Source: UBA6115 sp964534515
GTDB taxonomy: Bacteria > Bacillota > Clostridia > Christensenellales > Aristaeellaceae
Direction: 5' to 3'
Length of the DNA: 5,415 nucleotides
Assembly (NCBI GenBank): GCA_964534515.1
Contig: CAZHPW010000112.1
Location: 1 to 5,415, forward strand
A program made the position numbers and the translations under genes. Numbering within the stretch: position 1 is the stretch's first letter; every line of letters begins with the position of its first letter. Shown here piece after piece: positions 1 through 5,415 of the stretch. Under the pieces are notes generated by a model, which was not told the DNA's origin, did not search any database, and saw nothing but the letters and a program-made list of their open reading frames with translations.

Positions 1-1268
1 AGCAGCTTGACCAGGGTGGTCTTGCCGGAGCCGGTCTCGCCCACGATGGCGCAGGTCTGGCCGGGCAGGACGCACATGGAGAAGTTGTGGATGATGACCT
101 TCTCCGGGTCATAGCCAAAGCGCACGTTCTCAAAGCATACGCGGCCCTTGACCGGGGGCAGGGCGGGCGCGTTCTCGGGCTCCTGGTCCTCCGGGATGTC
201 CAGGAACTCAAACACGCGCTCGGCCGCGGCCGTCATGGTCTGCAGCGCGCCGGTCAACTGGGACAGCTGCATCAGGGGCTGCATGAAGTTGCGCACGTAC
301 ATGATGAAGGATTGGATGTCGCCAACGGCGATGAGGCCCATGGACGCCTGGGCGGCGCCCACCACGACCACCAGGAGGTACCCCAGGTTGCCCACAAAGT
401 TCATGATGGGGTGCATGAGCCCGGTAAAGAACTGGCTCTTCCAAGCGCTGTCGTAGAGCTCCTCATTGGTCTGCCGGTAGGTGGCGAGGGTCTCGTCCTC
501 CTGGCGGAAGGCCTGAACGACCTGGTGTCCGGAGAAGGTTTCCTCCACCTGACCTGACAGGGTGCCCTGGAGCGTTTGCTGGGTTTTGAAGTATTTCTGG
601 GAGCGGGACATGATGACCCCGGCCAGGATCATGGAAATGGGCACGACCAGAATGACCAGGAGGGCCATCAAAGGACTGATGGAGAACATCATGATGAGCA
701 CGCCCAGGATGGTGGCCAGGCCCGAGATGCTCTGGGTGAAGATGTTGGCGATGTTTTGCACTATGCCGTCCACGTCGTTGGTGATGCGCGAGAGGATGTC
801 ACCCACCGTGGTCTTTTCATAATAGGAAATGGGCACCCGGTGAATCTTGTCGCCGATGTCCCCGCGCAGCTTGCGGCTGAAGTCCACGGAGACCTGGGCG
901 GTGAAGCGGTTGGTCAGGTAGGAGCACAGCGAGCTTAGCAGGTAAAGCCCCAGCAGGAAGAGCAGGATTTGGGCCAGACGGCCAAAATCAATGGAGCCGG
1001 TGCCCTGAACGCGGGCAATCATGCCCTCAAAGATGGCGGTGGTGGCCTGGCCGGTGATTTTGGGTCCCAGGATGACCAGGGCGGAACTGAGGATGGAGAA
1101 GAGGCCGGAGAGCAGGAGCTTGCCCCAGTAGGGCTTGACGGTCTTTAACAGACGTTTGAATGAGGTTTTGAAGTCCTTGGCCTTTTCAACAGCGCCCATG
1201 CCGCCGCGTCCGCCCGGACCCCGCCCGCGGGGACCGCGTGGCGTGTTGTTATTCTTGTTTTCACTCAT
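1..1268 (-). CDS. ABC exporter half-transporter, permease-ATPase fusion (second subunit, C-terminus cut by window edge)
   Basis: This is the second subunit of a heterodimeric type IV ABC exporter in the cytoplasmic membrane, expected to pump a hydrophobic or amphipathic compound outward using ATP. My translation gives 422 complete codons running off the left edge with no stop or frameshift. A Gly/Arg-rich cytoplasmic tail (residues 10-22) comes first. The six-helix ABC membrane domain follows (about 45-335; helices near 49-72, 97-120, 175-198, 200-220, 283-305, 311-330). The nucleotide-binding domain then begins, with A-loop Tyr386 and Walker A GETGSGKT at 410-417. Q-loop, signature, Walker B and H-loop lie outside the window. 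The ATG at 1268 is preceded by AAAGGAGGG with 8 nt spacing, and the gene overlaps the upstream partner by 8 nt (ATGAGTGA), which suggests translational coupling. Its first extracellular loop is short, unlike its partner's. The family is clear from the sequence; the substrate cannot be told. By inference this subunit should carry the catalytic Glu that the partner lacks. Confidence 0.95.
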   Translation of the reverse strand, partial: MSENKNNNTPRGPRGRGPGGRGGMGAVEKAKDFKTSFKRLLKTVKPYWGKLLLSGLFSILSSALVILGPKITGQATTAIFEGMIARVQGTGSIDFGRLAQILLFLLGLYLLSSLCSYLTNRFTAQVSVDFSRKLRGDIGDKIHRVPISYYEKTTVGDILSRITNDVDGIVQNIANIFTQSISGLATILGVLIMMFSISPLMALLVILVVPISMILAGVIMSRSQKYFKTQQTLQGTLSGQVEETFSGHQVVQAFRQEDETLATYRQTNEELYDSAWKSQFFTGLMHPIMNFVGNLGYLLVVVVGAAQASMGLIAVGDIQSFIMYVRNFMQPLMQLSQLTGALQTMTAAAERVFEFLDIPEDQEPENAPALPPVKGRVCFENVRFGYDPEKVIIHNFSMCVLPGQTCAIVGETGSGKTTLVKL

Positions 1269-3414
1269 TGGTCGCTCCCTCCTTTCCCATTAATTCTTCC
1301 TCGGACAGCTGGCTCTTGGCGATTTGGCGGTAAACCTCGCTGGTTTTCATCAACTCGCGGTGGGTGCCCTGGCCGACTAAGCGCCCTTCCTCCAAGACCA
1401 GGATGTTGTCCGCCTGCATGACTGTGGCGATGCGTTGGGCGACGATGAGGACGGTGGTGTCCTTTAACTGCTCCTTGATGGCCTGGCGCACCAGCAAGTC
1501 GGTGCGGTAGTCAAGGGCGGAGAAGGAGTCGTCAAACATCAGGATTTTGGGCTTCATCGCGATGGCCCTGGCGATGGAGACGCGCTGCTTCTGGCCGCCG
1601 GACAGGTTGGAACCGCCCTGGGCGACCTCGCTCTGGTAGCTGTCTTCCTTTTCAGAAATGAATTTCTCGCCCTGGGCCAGTTTGGCCGCGTAAACCATGG
1701 TCTCATCCGGCATGTGCTCATCGGAGTACTTGATGTTACTCTCAATGGTGCCGGAGAACAGCCGCGCCTGCTGGGGCACAAAGCCGATTTGCGCGCGCAG
1801 GTCAGACAGGCTCAGGCGGCTGATGTCCTTCCCGTCCAATAGGATTCTGCCCGCTGAGACATCAAAGAAGCGGGGAATCAAGTGCAAGAGGCTGGACTTG
1901 CCCGAGCCGGTCGCGCCGATGATGGCAACGGTCTGCCCGGGTTTGATGTCAAAGTTCAGCTCGTGCAGCACATCCTCATCCGAGTCCGGATAACTGAAGG
2001 ACACGTTCTCAAACGTGAGGCTGCCCTTGACGTCTTGGGGCAGGCTGTCGGGCTGGGCAGCTTCCTTGACCATGCTGTCGGTCTCCAGCACCTCGTGGAT
2101 GCGCTGGGCGGAGACCTCGGCCCTGGGCATCATGACGGCCAGGGTCATGGTGACCATCATAAAGGCGAAGGTGATTTGCATGGTGTAGCTGATGAAGGCA
2201 ATCATGTCGCCCACCTGCATGCGGCCCAGGTCAACGCCCTGGGCACCAAACCACATGATGAGCAGGGTGATGACGTTGATGATGACCATCATGGCGGGCA
2301 TGAAGAAGGCAAAATTGTAGTTGATGGAGAGCAGAATGCGGCTCAAAGCGCTGTTGGCCTCGCCATAGCGCTCCCGCTCATGCTCCTCCCTGGTGAAGGC
2401 GCGGACCACCTGCACGCCGGTCAGGTTCTCACGCGCGACCAGGTTCATCCGGTCGGTCAATTTCTGGTTGATTTTAAACTTGGGGGTGACCAGGATGGAG
2501 ACCAGGATGACCAGCGCCGTCATCAGCGCGACGGCCAGCGCCACGATCCAGCCCATGCCGGTGTTGGCACGGATGACCTGGAGGATGCCGCCAATGGCCA
2601 TGATGGGCGCGTAGAGCATCATGCGCAGCATCATGACCGAGGTCTGCTGCACCTGGGTGATGTCATTGCCCGAGCGCGTGATGAGGGAGGCGGTGGAGAA
2701 GCGGTCAATCTCCGCCTTGGAGAAGGAAAGCACCTTGGCAAAGACCTGGTTGCGCAGGCGGCGGCCTGTTCTGGCCGCGGTGCGGCTGGAGATAAAGCCC
2801 ACGGCAACGGCCACCAGGCCGGACAGCAGGGTCAGGCCCAGCATGGCCATGCCTTTTCTAAAGAGGAAGGCGTTGCGAATCTGGTCCTTGTTTTCGCCCA
2901 GGCGCTCGTTCTCGGCGACCACAAATTGGGCCGCGGCCTGGCTCTTGAACTGCTCGCCCATCAAGCTCATCTCCGGCATGTTCTGCTGCATGGCCTGGGT
3001 GAGCTGGTCCAGGCTCAGAGCCTGGCTGCGGAGCATGGTCAGCGCCGCCTGTCCCTCCGGCGCCTGGTTCAGGCTAAAGAGCAAGCCCATGGGCAATTCC
3101 AGCGCGGTTTGCGCGGTGGTTTTCTGTTCCGTTGTGAGGTCTGACTTTAAGACAAAGACGCCGTTTTCCTCCGCGTACGCGGCATTGACGGCGTTTTTGC
3201 CCTCTTCATCCATTAAGAGCAGCAGGTCCTGCATAGAGGCTTGGCTGATTTTGCCGGTCAGGGCGGACTCAACACCGCCCTGCTGCACGCCCACGTTGAC
3301 CAGGGCTGAGGTATAGCCGGGGAGGGCCAGCTCTGCGTACACCTGCACCACCAGCAAAACGGCGATAAGCAGCACGGCCTTCCATTCCGGTTTCATGAAG
3401 GAAAATGTTTTCAA
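1261..3414 (-). CDS. ABC exporter half-transporter with degenerate ATPase site and large TM1-TM2 insertion (first subunit)
   Basis: This is the first gene of the exporter operon: 717 residues against about 580-600 for a usual half-transporter. TM1 is about 13-33. Residues 41-183 form an extra hydrophilic, helix-prone segment between TM1 and TM2 that should lie outside the cell. TM2-TM6 follow (about 187-210, 263-281, 288-309, 368-390, 405-428). The nucleotide-binding domain spans about 465-700: A-loop Tyr475, Walker A GATGSGKS 500-507, Q-loop Gln548, signature LSGGQKQR 604-611, Walker B ILMFDD 624-629, D-loop SALD 632-635, and H-loop position Gln660. Asp629 replaces the catalytic Glu and Gln660 replaces the switch His. 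This matches the TM287-type chain of asymmetric exporters such as TM287/288, BmrCD and LmrCD, so a heterodimer with the next gene is expected. The start is TTG with AAAGGAAGG 5 nt upstream; the next in-frame ATG (3396) has no ribosome binding site. I see no cysteine in the protein. The substrate (drug, peptide or lipid) is not determinable. Confidence 0.95.
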   Translation of the reverse strand: MKTFSFMKPEWKAVLLIAVLLVVQVYAELALPGYTSALVNVGVQQGGVESALTGKISQASMQDLLLLMDEEGKNAVNAAYAEENGVFVLKSDLTTEQKTTAQTALELPMGLLFSLNQAPEGQAALTMLRSQALSLDQLTQAMQQNMPEMSLMGEQFKSQAAAQFVVAENERLGENKDQIRNAFLFRKGMAMLGLTLLSGLVAVAVGFISSRTAARTGRRLRNQVFAKVLSFSKAEIDRFSTASLITRSGNDITQVQQTSVMMLRMMLYAPIMAIGGILQVIRANTGMGWIVALAVALMTALVILVSILVTPKFKINQKLTDRMNLVARENLTGVQVVRAFTREEHERERYGEANSALSRILLSINYNFAFFMPAMMVIINVITLLIMWFGAQGVDLGRMQVGDMIAFISYTMQITFAFMMVTMTLAVMMPRAEVSAQRIHEVLETDSMVKEAAQPDSLPQDVKGSLTFENVSFSYPDSDEDVLHELNFDIKPGQTVAIIGATGSGKSSLLHLIPRFFDVSAGRILLDGKDISRLSLSDLRAQIGFVPQQARLFSGTIESNIKYSDEHMPDETMVYAAKLAQGEKFISEKEDSYQSEVAQGGSNLSGGQKQRVSIARAIAMKPKILMFDDSFSALDYRTDLLVRQAIKEQLKDTTVLIVAQRIATVMQADNILVLEEGRLVGQGTHRELMKTSEVYRQIAKSQLSEEELMGKEGATNE
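1277..1285 (-). promoter_or_regulatory. Ribosome binding site of the second ABC subunit
   Basis: The minus strand reads AAAGGAGGG, 8 nt before the ATG at 1268, inside the last codons of the upstream subunit gene. It fixes the start and supports coupled translation through the 8-nt overlap. Confidence 0.85.
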
Positions 3415-3419
3415 GTATG

Positions 3420-3428
3420 CCTTCCTTT
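3420..3428 (-). promoter_or_regulatory. Ribosome binding site that supports the TTG start of the first ABC subunit
   Basis: The minus strand reads AAAGGAAGG, then CATAC, then TTG at 3414. The core AAGGA lies 8 nt from the TTG. The alternative ATG six codons later has no purine-rich site at a suitable distance, so the TTG is preferred. Confidence 0.75.
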
Positions 3429-3437
3429 CTATGGAGA

Positions 3438-3454
3438 ATCAAAACGAAATTGAT
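3438..3454. promoter_or_regulatory. Possible operator: short inverted repeat at the start of the ABC operon transcript
   Basis: The arms ATCAA (3438-3442) and TTGAT (3450-3454) are separated by 7 nt. They fall just downstream of the predicted -10 box, where a bound repressor would block initiation. Size and position would suit a MarR-type dimer, regulators that often control such exporters. Five-base arms can easily occur by chance, and no regulator gene lies in the window. Confidence 0.2.
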
Positions 3455-3461
3455 GCTATGA

Positions 3462-3490
3462 ATAGTAATGGTATGGGCGTATGATGGCAA
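3462..3490 (-). promoter_or_regulatory. Promoter of the ABC exporter operon
   Basis: On the minus strand a -35 box TTGCCA (3490-3485) and a -10 box TACTAT (3467-3462) are separated by exactly 17 bp; each matches five of six consensus bases. The expected transcript start is near 3455, giving a leader of about 40 nt before the TTG start. It lies between the terminator of the upstream gene and the operon, so the operon should be transcribed independently. Confidence 0.7.
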
Positions 3491-3524
3491 GCCAGTTCAT
3501 CATTTATTTACAAAACATAATAAA

Positions 3525-3553
3525 GAAAGCCGGGTTGCTTAAGCCCGGCTTTC
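3525..3553 (-). terminator. Rho-independent terminator of the CNNM/CorC gene
   Basis: A perfect 10-bp stem, GAAAGCCGGG (3525-3534) with CCCGGCTTTC (3544-3553), encloses a 9-nt loop. On the minus strand it is followed by a T-rich tract (TTTATTATGTTTT). It lies 14 nt after the stop codon of the CNNM/CorC gene. The plus-strand side lacks a T tract, so it acts in one direction only. Confidence 0.9.
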
Positions 3554-3567
3554 ATGTTAAATGCGCG

Positions 3568-4914
3568 TTATTTTTCGGCTTCTTCCGCGGCCTCTTCCGC
3601 CTCGGGCTGTTTTTCGGGCAGGGTCAGCTTGACCGCCTCAATGCGCGTGTTCTGCACCCGCAGCACCTTTAAGGTGAAGCCGTCCTTGACGATTTCCGGG
3701 GTCTCATTGGGCTTGGGGATGTAGCCCAATTGCTCAATGACATAGCCCGCGATGGTATCGGCGCTCTCGGACTCAATGTTCAGGTCAAAGGCGCGGTTCA
3801 AGTCCGACAGCGGCAGGGAGCCTAACAAAATGGACTCTGTGGGGCTGACAATCTGCATCGCCGCGTCGTCCTCATCATCATACTCGTCCTGGATGTCCCC
3901 CACGATTTCCTCAATCAGGTCCTCCAGCGTCACGATGCCGGACACGCCGCCAAACTCGTCTACCAGCACGGCCAGGTGCTGTTTGGACTTCTGGAACTGG
4001 ATGAGCAGCTCATCCGTGTACATGGTGTCCGGGATGAAGAGGGCAGGCCGTGAGATGTCCTTTAAGGACAGGCGGCCTTCGTTGAGCGCCTGGAGGTTCA
4101 AGAGCACATCCTTTAGGTGGATGATGCCTACGATGTTGTCCTTGTCCTCTTCATACAGGGGGATGCGGGAGCGCAGCTGGGTGAGCAGAATCTCCATGTT
4201 TTTCTCATAGGGGTCTTCCGCGTCCAGCATGTCCGTGTCCACGCGGGGCACCATGATTTCGCGCACCAGGCGGGTGTCCAGGGACATCACGCCGCGCATC
4301 ATGTTGAACTCCTCCGTGTCAATCGCGCCGTCATTGCGTGAGGAGGACAGGAGCAATTTCATCTCCTGGCGTGTCAATTTCTCCTGCTTCTTGGTAAAGT
4401 CAATGGGCGTCAATTTCTTGAGCATGTTGACCGAGATGGTGAGCAGCCAGACAAAGGGCTTGAACACATTGCGCAGGGTCAAGATGGTGCCGGCCGATAT
4501 CCGGGCGTATTGCTCCGGAATCTGCAGTGCCAATTGCTTGGGGTACAACTCGCCCAACACCAGGGAGACATAGGAGATGACCAGGGTCACAATCAGGCTG
4601 GCCACTGTCTCCGCCGCCGGGAAATTGCCCAGCAGGGGCATGACCAGGCCGACAAAACTGCGCGCCGCGGACGCGGAATTGAAAAAACCCGCAAAAGTGA
4701 TGCCGACCTGAATCGCGGACAGGAAGGCGTCCGGGTTTGCGAGCAAGTTTTGCACTTTTTTGGCGCGCTTGTCCCCGTTATCAGCCAGCTCTTTGATTTT
4801 GGCCGGGTTGAGCGATACGAAGGCCATTTCGGCCCCTGCGAGAAAAGCGTTGACAATGGTTAAAACGAGGATTAAGAGAATTGAACCGAATAAAGGCGAA
4901 CCAGGGTCATCCAT
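3568..4914 (-). CDS. CNNM/CorC (HlyC/CorC) family transporter with DUF21, CBS pair and CorC_HlyC domains
   Basis: This is a cytoplasmic-membrane protein of the CNNM/CorC family, whose studied bacterial members export or regulate Mg2+; the older haemolysin label is historical. From the ATG at 4914 it has 448 residues, the usual family length. The DUF21/CNNM membrane domain covers about 5-185, with hydrophobic stretches at 9-33, 63-95, 100-121 and 137-165 and the conserved GELYPKQLAL at 121-130. Ser34, Asn79, Ser83 and Glu122 sit in the segments where the Mg2+ site of CorC was placed; I matched these from memory, not by alignment. Two CBS domains follow (about 217-278 and 282-342, with MVPR at 221-224 and VDEFGGVSGIVTLEDL at 318-333). 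The CorC_HlyC domain is about 352-433, followed by an acidic Glu/Ala tail. A GTG four codons earlier (4926) is also in frame, but only 1 nt separates it from AAGGAG, against 13 nt for the ATG. It is monocistronic, with its own promoter and terminator. Confidence 0.95.
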   Translation of the reverse strand: MDDPGSPLFGSILLILVLTIVNAFLAGAEMAFVSLNPAKIKELADNGDKRAKKVQNLLANPDAFLSAIQVGITFAGFFNSASAARSFVGLVMPLLGNFPAAETVASLIVTLVISYVSLVLGELYPKQLALQIPEQYARISAGTILTLRNVFKPFVWLLTISVNMLKKLTPIDFTKKQEKLTRQEMKLLLSSSRNDGAIDTEEFNMMRGVMSLDTRLVREIMVPRVDTDMLDAEDPYEKNMEILLTQLRSRIPLYEEDKDNIVGIIHLKDVLLNLQALNEGRLSLKDISRPALFIPDTMYTDELLIQFQKSKQHLAVLVDEFGGVSGIVTLEDLIEEIVGDIQDEYDDEDDAAMQIVSPTESILLGSLPLSDLNRAFDLNIESESADTIAGYVIEQLGYIPKPNETPEIVKDGFTLKVLRVQNTRIEAVKLTLPEKQPEAEEAAEEAEK

Positions 4915-4927
4915 GAGGGAAACCACA

Positions 4928-4933
4928 CTCCTT
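4928..4933 (-). promoter_or_regulatory. Ribosome binding site with ambiguous start choice for the CNNM/CorC gene
   Basis: The minus strand reads AAGGAG, then T, then GTG (4926), and 13 nt separate it from ATG (4914). A gap of 1 nt is too short for normal initiation and 13 nt is rather long. The ATG also gives an N-terminus (MDDPGSPL) that fits the family better, so I prefer it. Confidence 0.6.
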
Positions 4934-4950
4934 AAGGCAGAATTGATGAG

Positions 4951-4979
4951 AGTATACAGGGAATTTCCGGGATTTGCAA
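4951..4979 (-). promoter_or_regulatory. Promoter of the CNNM/CorC gene
   Basis: On the minus strand a -35 box TTGCAA (4979-4974) and a -10 box TATACT (4956-4951) are spaced 17 bp apart. The -10 matches five of six consensus bases and the -35 four of six. Transcription would start near 4944, leaving a leader of about 30 nt, too short for a Mg2+ riboswitch. An A/T-rich tract lies just upstream of the -35 box. Confidence 0.6.
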
Positions 4980-5085
4980 ATTTTTACTTGAAAAGGCTTA
5001 AAAATTGTTCGATTTTAGCAAGGCAATCAGGGGTTTAAAGAGGAAGCCTTGAATAAAAGTTCAACGAAAATGGCGGGTTTTTGCG

Positions 5086-5114
5086 TTGACAAGGCTGACT
5101 TCCTATGCTATTAT
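5086..5114 (+). promoter_or_regulatory. Strong promoter of the tRNA operon
   Basis: A perfect -35 TTGACA (5086-5091), a 17-bp spacer and a -10 TATTAT (5109-5114) with an extended TG element (5106-5107) point toward the tRNA genes. The transcript should start near 5121, leaving about 48 nt of leader before tRNA-Arg. The near-consensus strength fits stable RNA genes. It is divergent from the CNNM/CorC promoter, with about 107 bp between the two -35 boxes. Confidence 0.85.
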
Positions 5115-5119
5115 CATAA

Positions 5120-5165
5120 ATCGTCAGCGATACCGGCAAAGCGCCTGTGCGCTGTGTCCGACGGT
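5120..5165 (+). other. Structured leader of the tRNA precursor transcript
   Basis: The stretch between the predicted transcript start and tRNA-Arg can fold. An outer stem pairs ATCGTC (5120-5125) with GACGGT (5160-5165), including one G-U pair. An inner hairpin pairs AGCGC (5140-5144) with GCGCT (5149-5153) around CTGT. No T tract follows, so it is not a terminator. It may guide 5' processing or simply be removed by RNase P. Confidence 0.35.
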
Positions 5166-5168
5166 GAT

Positions 5169-5245
5169 GCGCCTGTAGCTCAGTCGGATAGAGCATCGGC
5201 CTTCTAAGCCGAGGGTCAGGGGTTCGAATCCCTTCAGGCGCGCCA
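5169..5245 (+). tRNA. tRNA-Arg (anticodon UCU)
   Basis: A complete 77-nt cloverleaf. The 7-bp acceptor stem pairs GCGCCTG (5169-5175) with CAGGCGC (5235-5241). The D stem is GCTC/GAGC. The anticodon stem TCGGC/GCCGA holds the loop CTTCTAA with anticodon TCT at 5203-5205, and the T arm has a TTCGAAT loop. The discriminator is G5242 and CCA is encoded at 5243-5245. It reads AGA and, by wobble, AGG. It is the first tRNA of the operon, 5 nt from tRNA-His. Confidence 0.97.
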
Positions 5246-5250
5246 AACAT

Positions 5251-5327
5251 GGTGGGTGTAGTTCAGTGGTTAGAGCGCCAGATTGTGGCTCTGGAAGTCG
5301 TGGGTTCAACTCCCATCACCCACCCCA
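5251..5327 (+). tRNA. tRNA-His (anticodon GUG)
   Basis: A complete cloverleaf with acceptor stem GTGGGTG (5252-5258) paired to CACCCAC (5317-5323). The anticodon stem CCAGA/TCTGG holds the loop TTGTGGC with anticodon GTG at 5285-5287. The T arm has a TTCAACT loop. G5251 is the extra G-1 specific to tRNA-His; it faces discriminator C5324 and is the main identity element for histidyl-tRNA synthetase. CCA is encoded at 5325-5327. Reads CAC and CAU. Confidence 0.97.
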
Positions 5328-5351
5328 TCTTTTTTTATGGCACGCCGGCAG

Positions 5352-5415
5352 TGGGGTGTAGCCAAGCGGTAAGGCACGGGACTTTGACTCCCGCATTCGT
5401 AGGTTCAAATCCTGC
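5352..5415 (+). tRNA. tRNA-Gln (anticodon UUG), 3' end cut by window edge
   Basis: The acceptor 5' strand is TGGGGTG (5352-5358), followed by D stem GCC/GGC and anticodon stem CGGGA/TCCCG. The loop CTTTGAC carries anticodon TTG at 5384-5386, and the full T arm (GTAGG, TTCAAAT, CCTGC) ends exactly at the last base of the window. The 3' acceptor strand, discriminator and CCA lie outside. The start is placed by the 7-nt acceptor strand plus the TA at positions 8-9. A 24-nt spacer separates it from tRNA-His. Reads CAA and CAG. Confidence 0.93.

Noticed and set aside
87..938. Plus-strand open frames (87-557, 562-822, 576-938) opposite the second ABC subunit.
   Set aside because: They are shadows of the continuous minus-strand exporter frame, with low-complexity composition and no domain.
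1882..3144. A 420-codon plus-strand open frame antisense to the first ABC subunit.
   Set aside because: It is very rich in His, Gly, Asp and Gln, as expected for the complement of a GC-rich gene. It has no recognisable domain, and the sense strand encodes an intact ABC exporter.
3752..4863. Plus-strand open frames opposite the CNNM/CorC gene.
   Set aside because: The minus strand gives a full-length family member with all domains in order; the opposite frames are Ser/Arg- or His-rich shadows.
4993..5050. Inverted repeat AAGGCTT (4993-4999) and AAGCCTT (5044-5050) in the divergent intergenic region.
   Set aside because: The arms are only 7 bp with 44 nt between them, no T tract follows, and the position upstream of both promoters suggests no clear role. 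Probably chance.
5049..5208. A possible plus-strand reading frame from a TTG at 5049, with a purine-rich AAAGAGG upstream.
   Set aside because: It runs through the tRNA promoter and leader and ends inside tRNA-Arg, so it cannot be a real gene.
5035..5309. Two minus-strand open frames (5035-5250 and 5124-5309) that look protein-like, with stretches such as GIRTPDPRLRRPMLYPTELQ.
   Set aside because: They are antisense translations of tRNA-Arg and tRNA-His. These peptides recur in databases as a known annotation error because the tRNA sequence is conserved, not the peptide.
5169..5415. tRNA cluster as a possible integration site for a mobile element.
   Set aside because: No integrase gene, no direct copy of a tRNA 3' end and no change in gene character was seen in the window. 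The only repeat is of the 5' acceptor strand, which is not the usual attachment segment.
1..5415. CRISPR array, insertion sequence, toxin-antitoxin pair, prophage or new defence system.
   Set aside because: No regularly spaced repeats, transposase motifs, terminal inverted repeats or small paired genes were found. All coding space is taken by two known transporter families and tRNAs.

Overview
The window looks like ordinary core chromosome of a Gram-positive-type bacterium, most likely Bacillota and probably Clostridia. This rests on strong AAAGGAGG-like ribosome binding sites, sigma-A type promoters with 17-bp spacers, tRNA genes that encode their own CCA ends, and a two-gene half-size ABC exporter operon of the type common in clostridia. 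The base composition is fairly GC-rich (above 50% by eye). Species cannot be named from the sequence alone.

Layout, left to right. Positions 1-3414 hold two overlapping minus-strand genes for the two halves of a heterodimeric ABC exporter. The first-transcribed gene (1261-3414, TTG start) has a degenerate ATPase site and a large extra segment between its first two membrane helices. The second (1-1268, cut by the window edge just after Walker A) overlaps it by 8 nt. A promoter lies at 3462-3490. A rho-independent terminator at 3525-3553 separates this operon from the next minus-strand gene, a CNNM/CorC-family membrane protein (DUF21 plus two CBS domains plus CorC_HlyC domain) at 3568-4914, which has its own promoter at 4951-4979. 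A divergent intergenic region of about 250 bp follows, with a near-consensus plus-strand promoter at 5086-5114. That promoter drives a tRNA cluster: tRNA-Arg(UCU), tRNA-His(GUG) and tRNA-Gln(UUG), the last cut by the right edge.

The three units appear functionally independent: drug or lipid-type export, divalent cation (probably Mg2+) homeostasis, and translation. I found no mobile element, CRISPR array, toxin-antitoxin pair or other sign of an undescribed system. The points most worth checking are the asymmetric ATPase site and the large inserted loop of the first ABC subunit, the non-ATG start choices, and a copy of the tRNA-Arg 5' acceptor strand in the leader of the tRNA operon.
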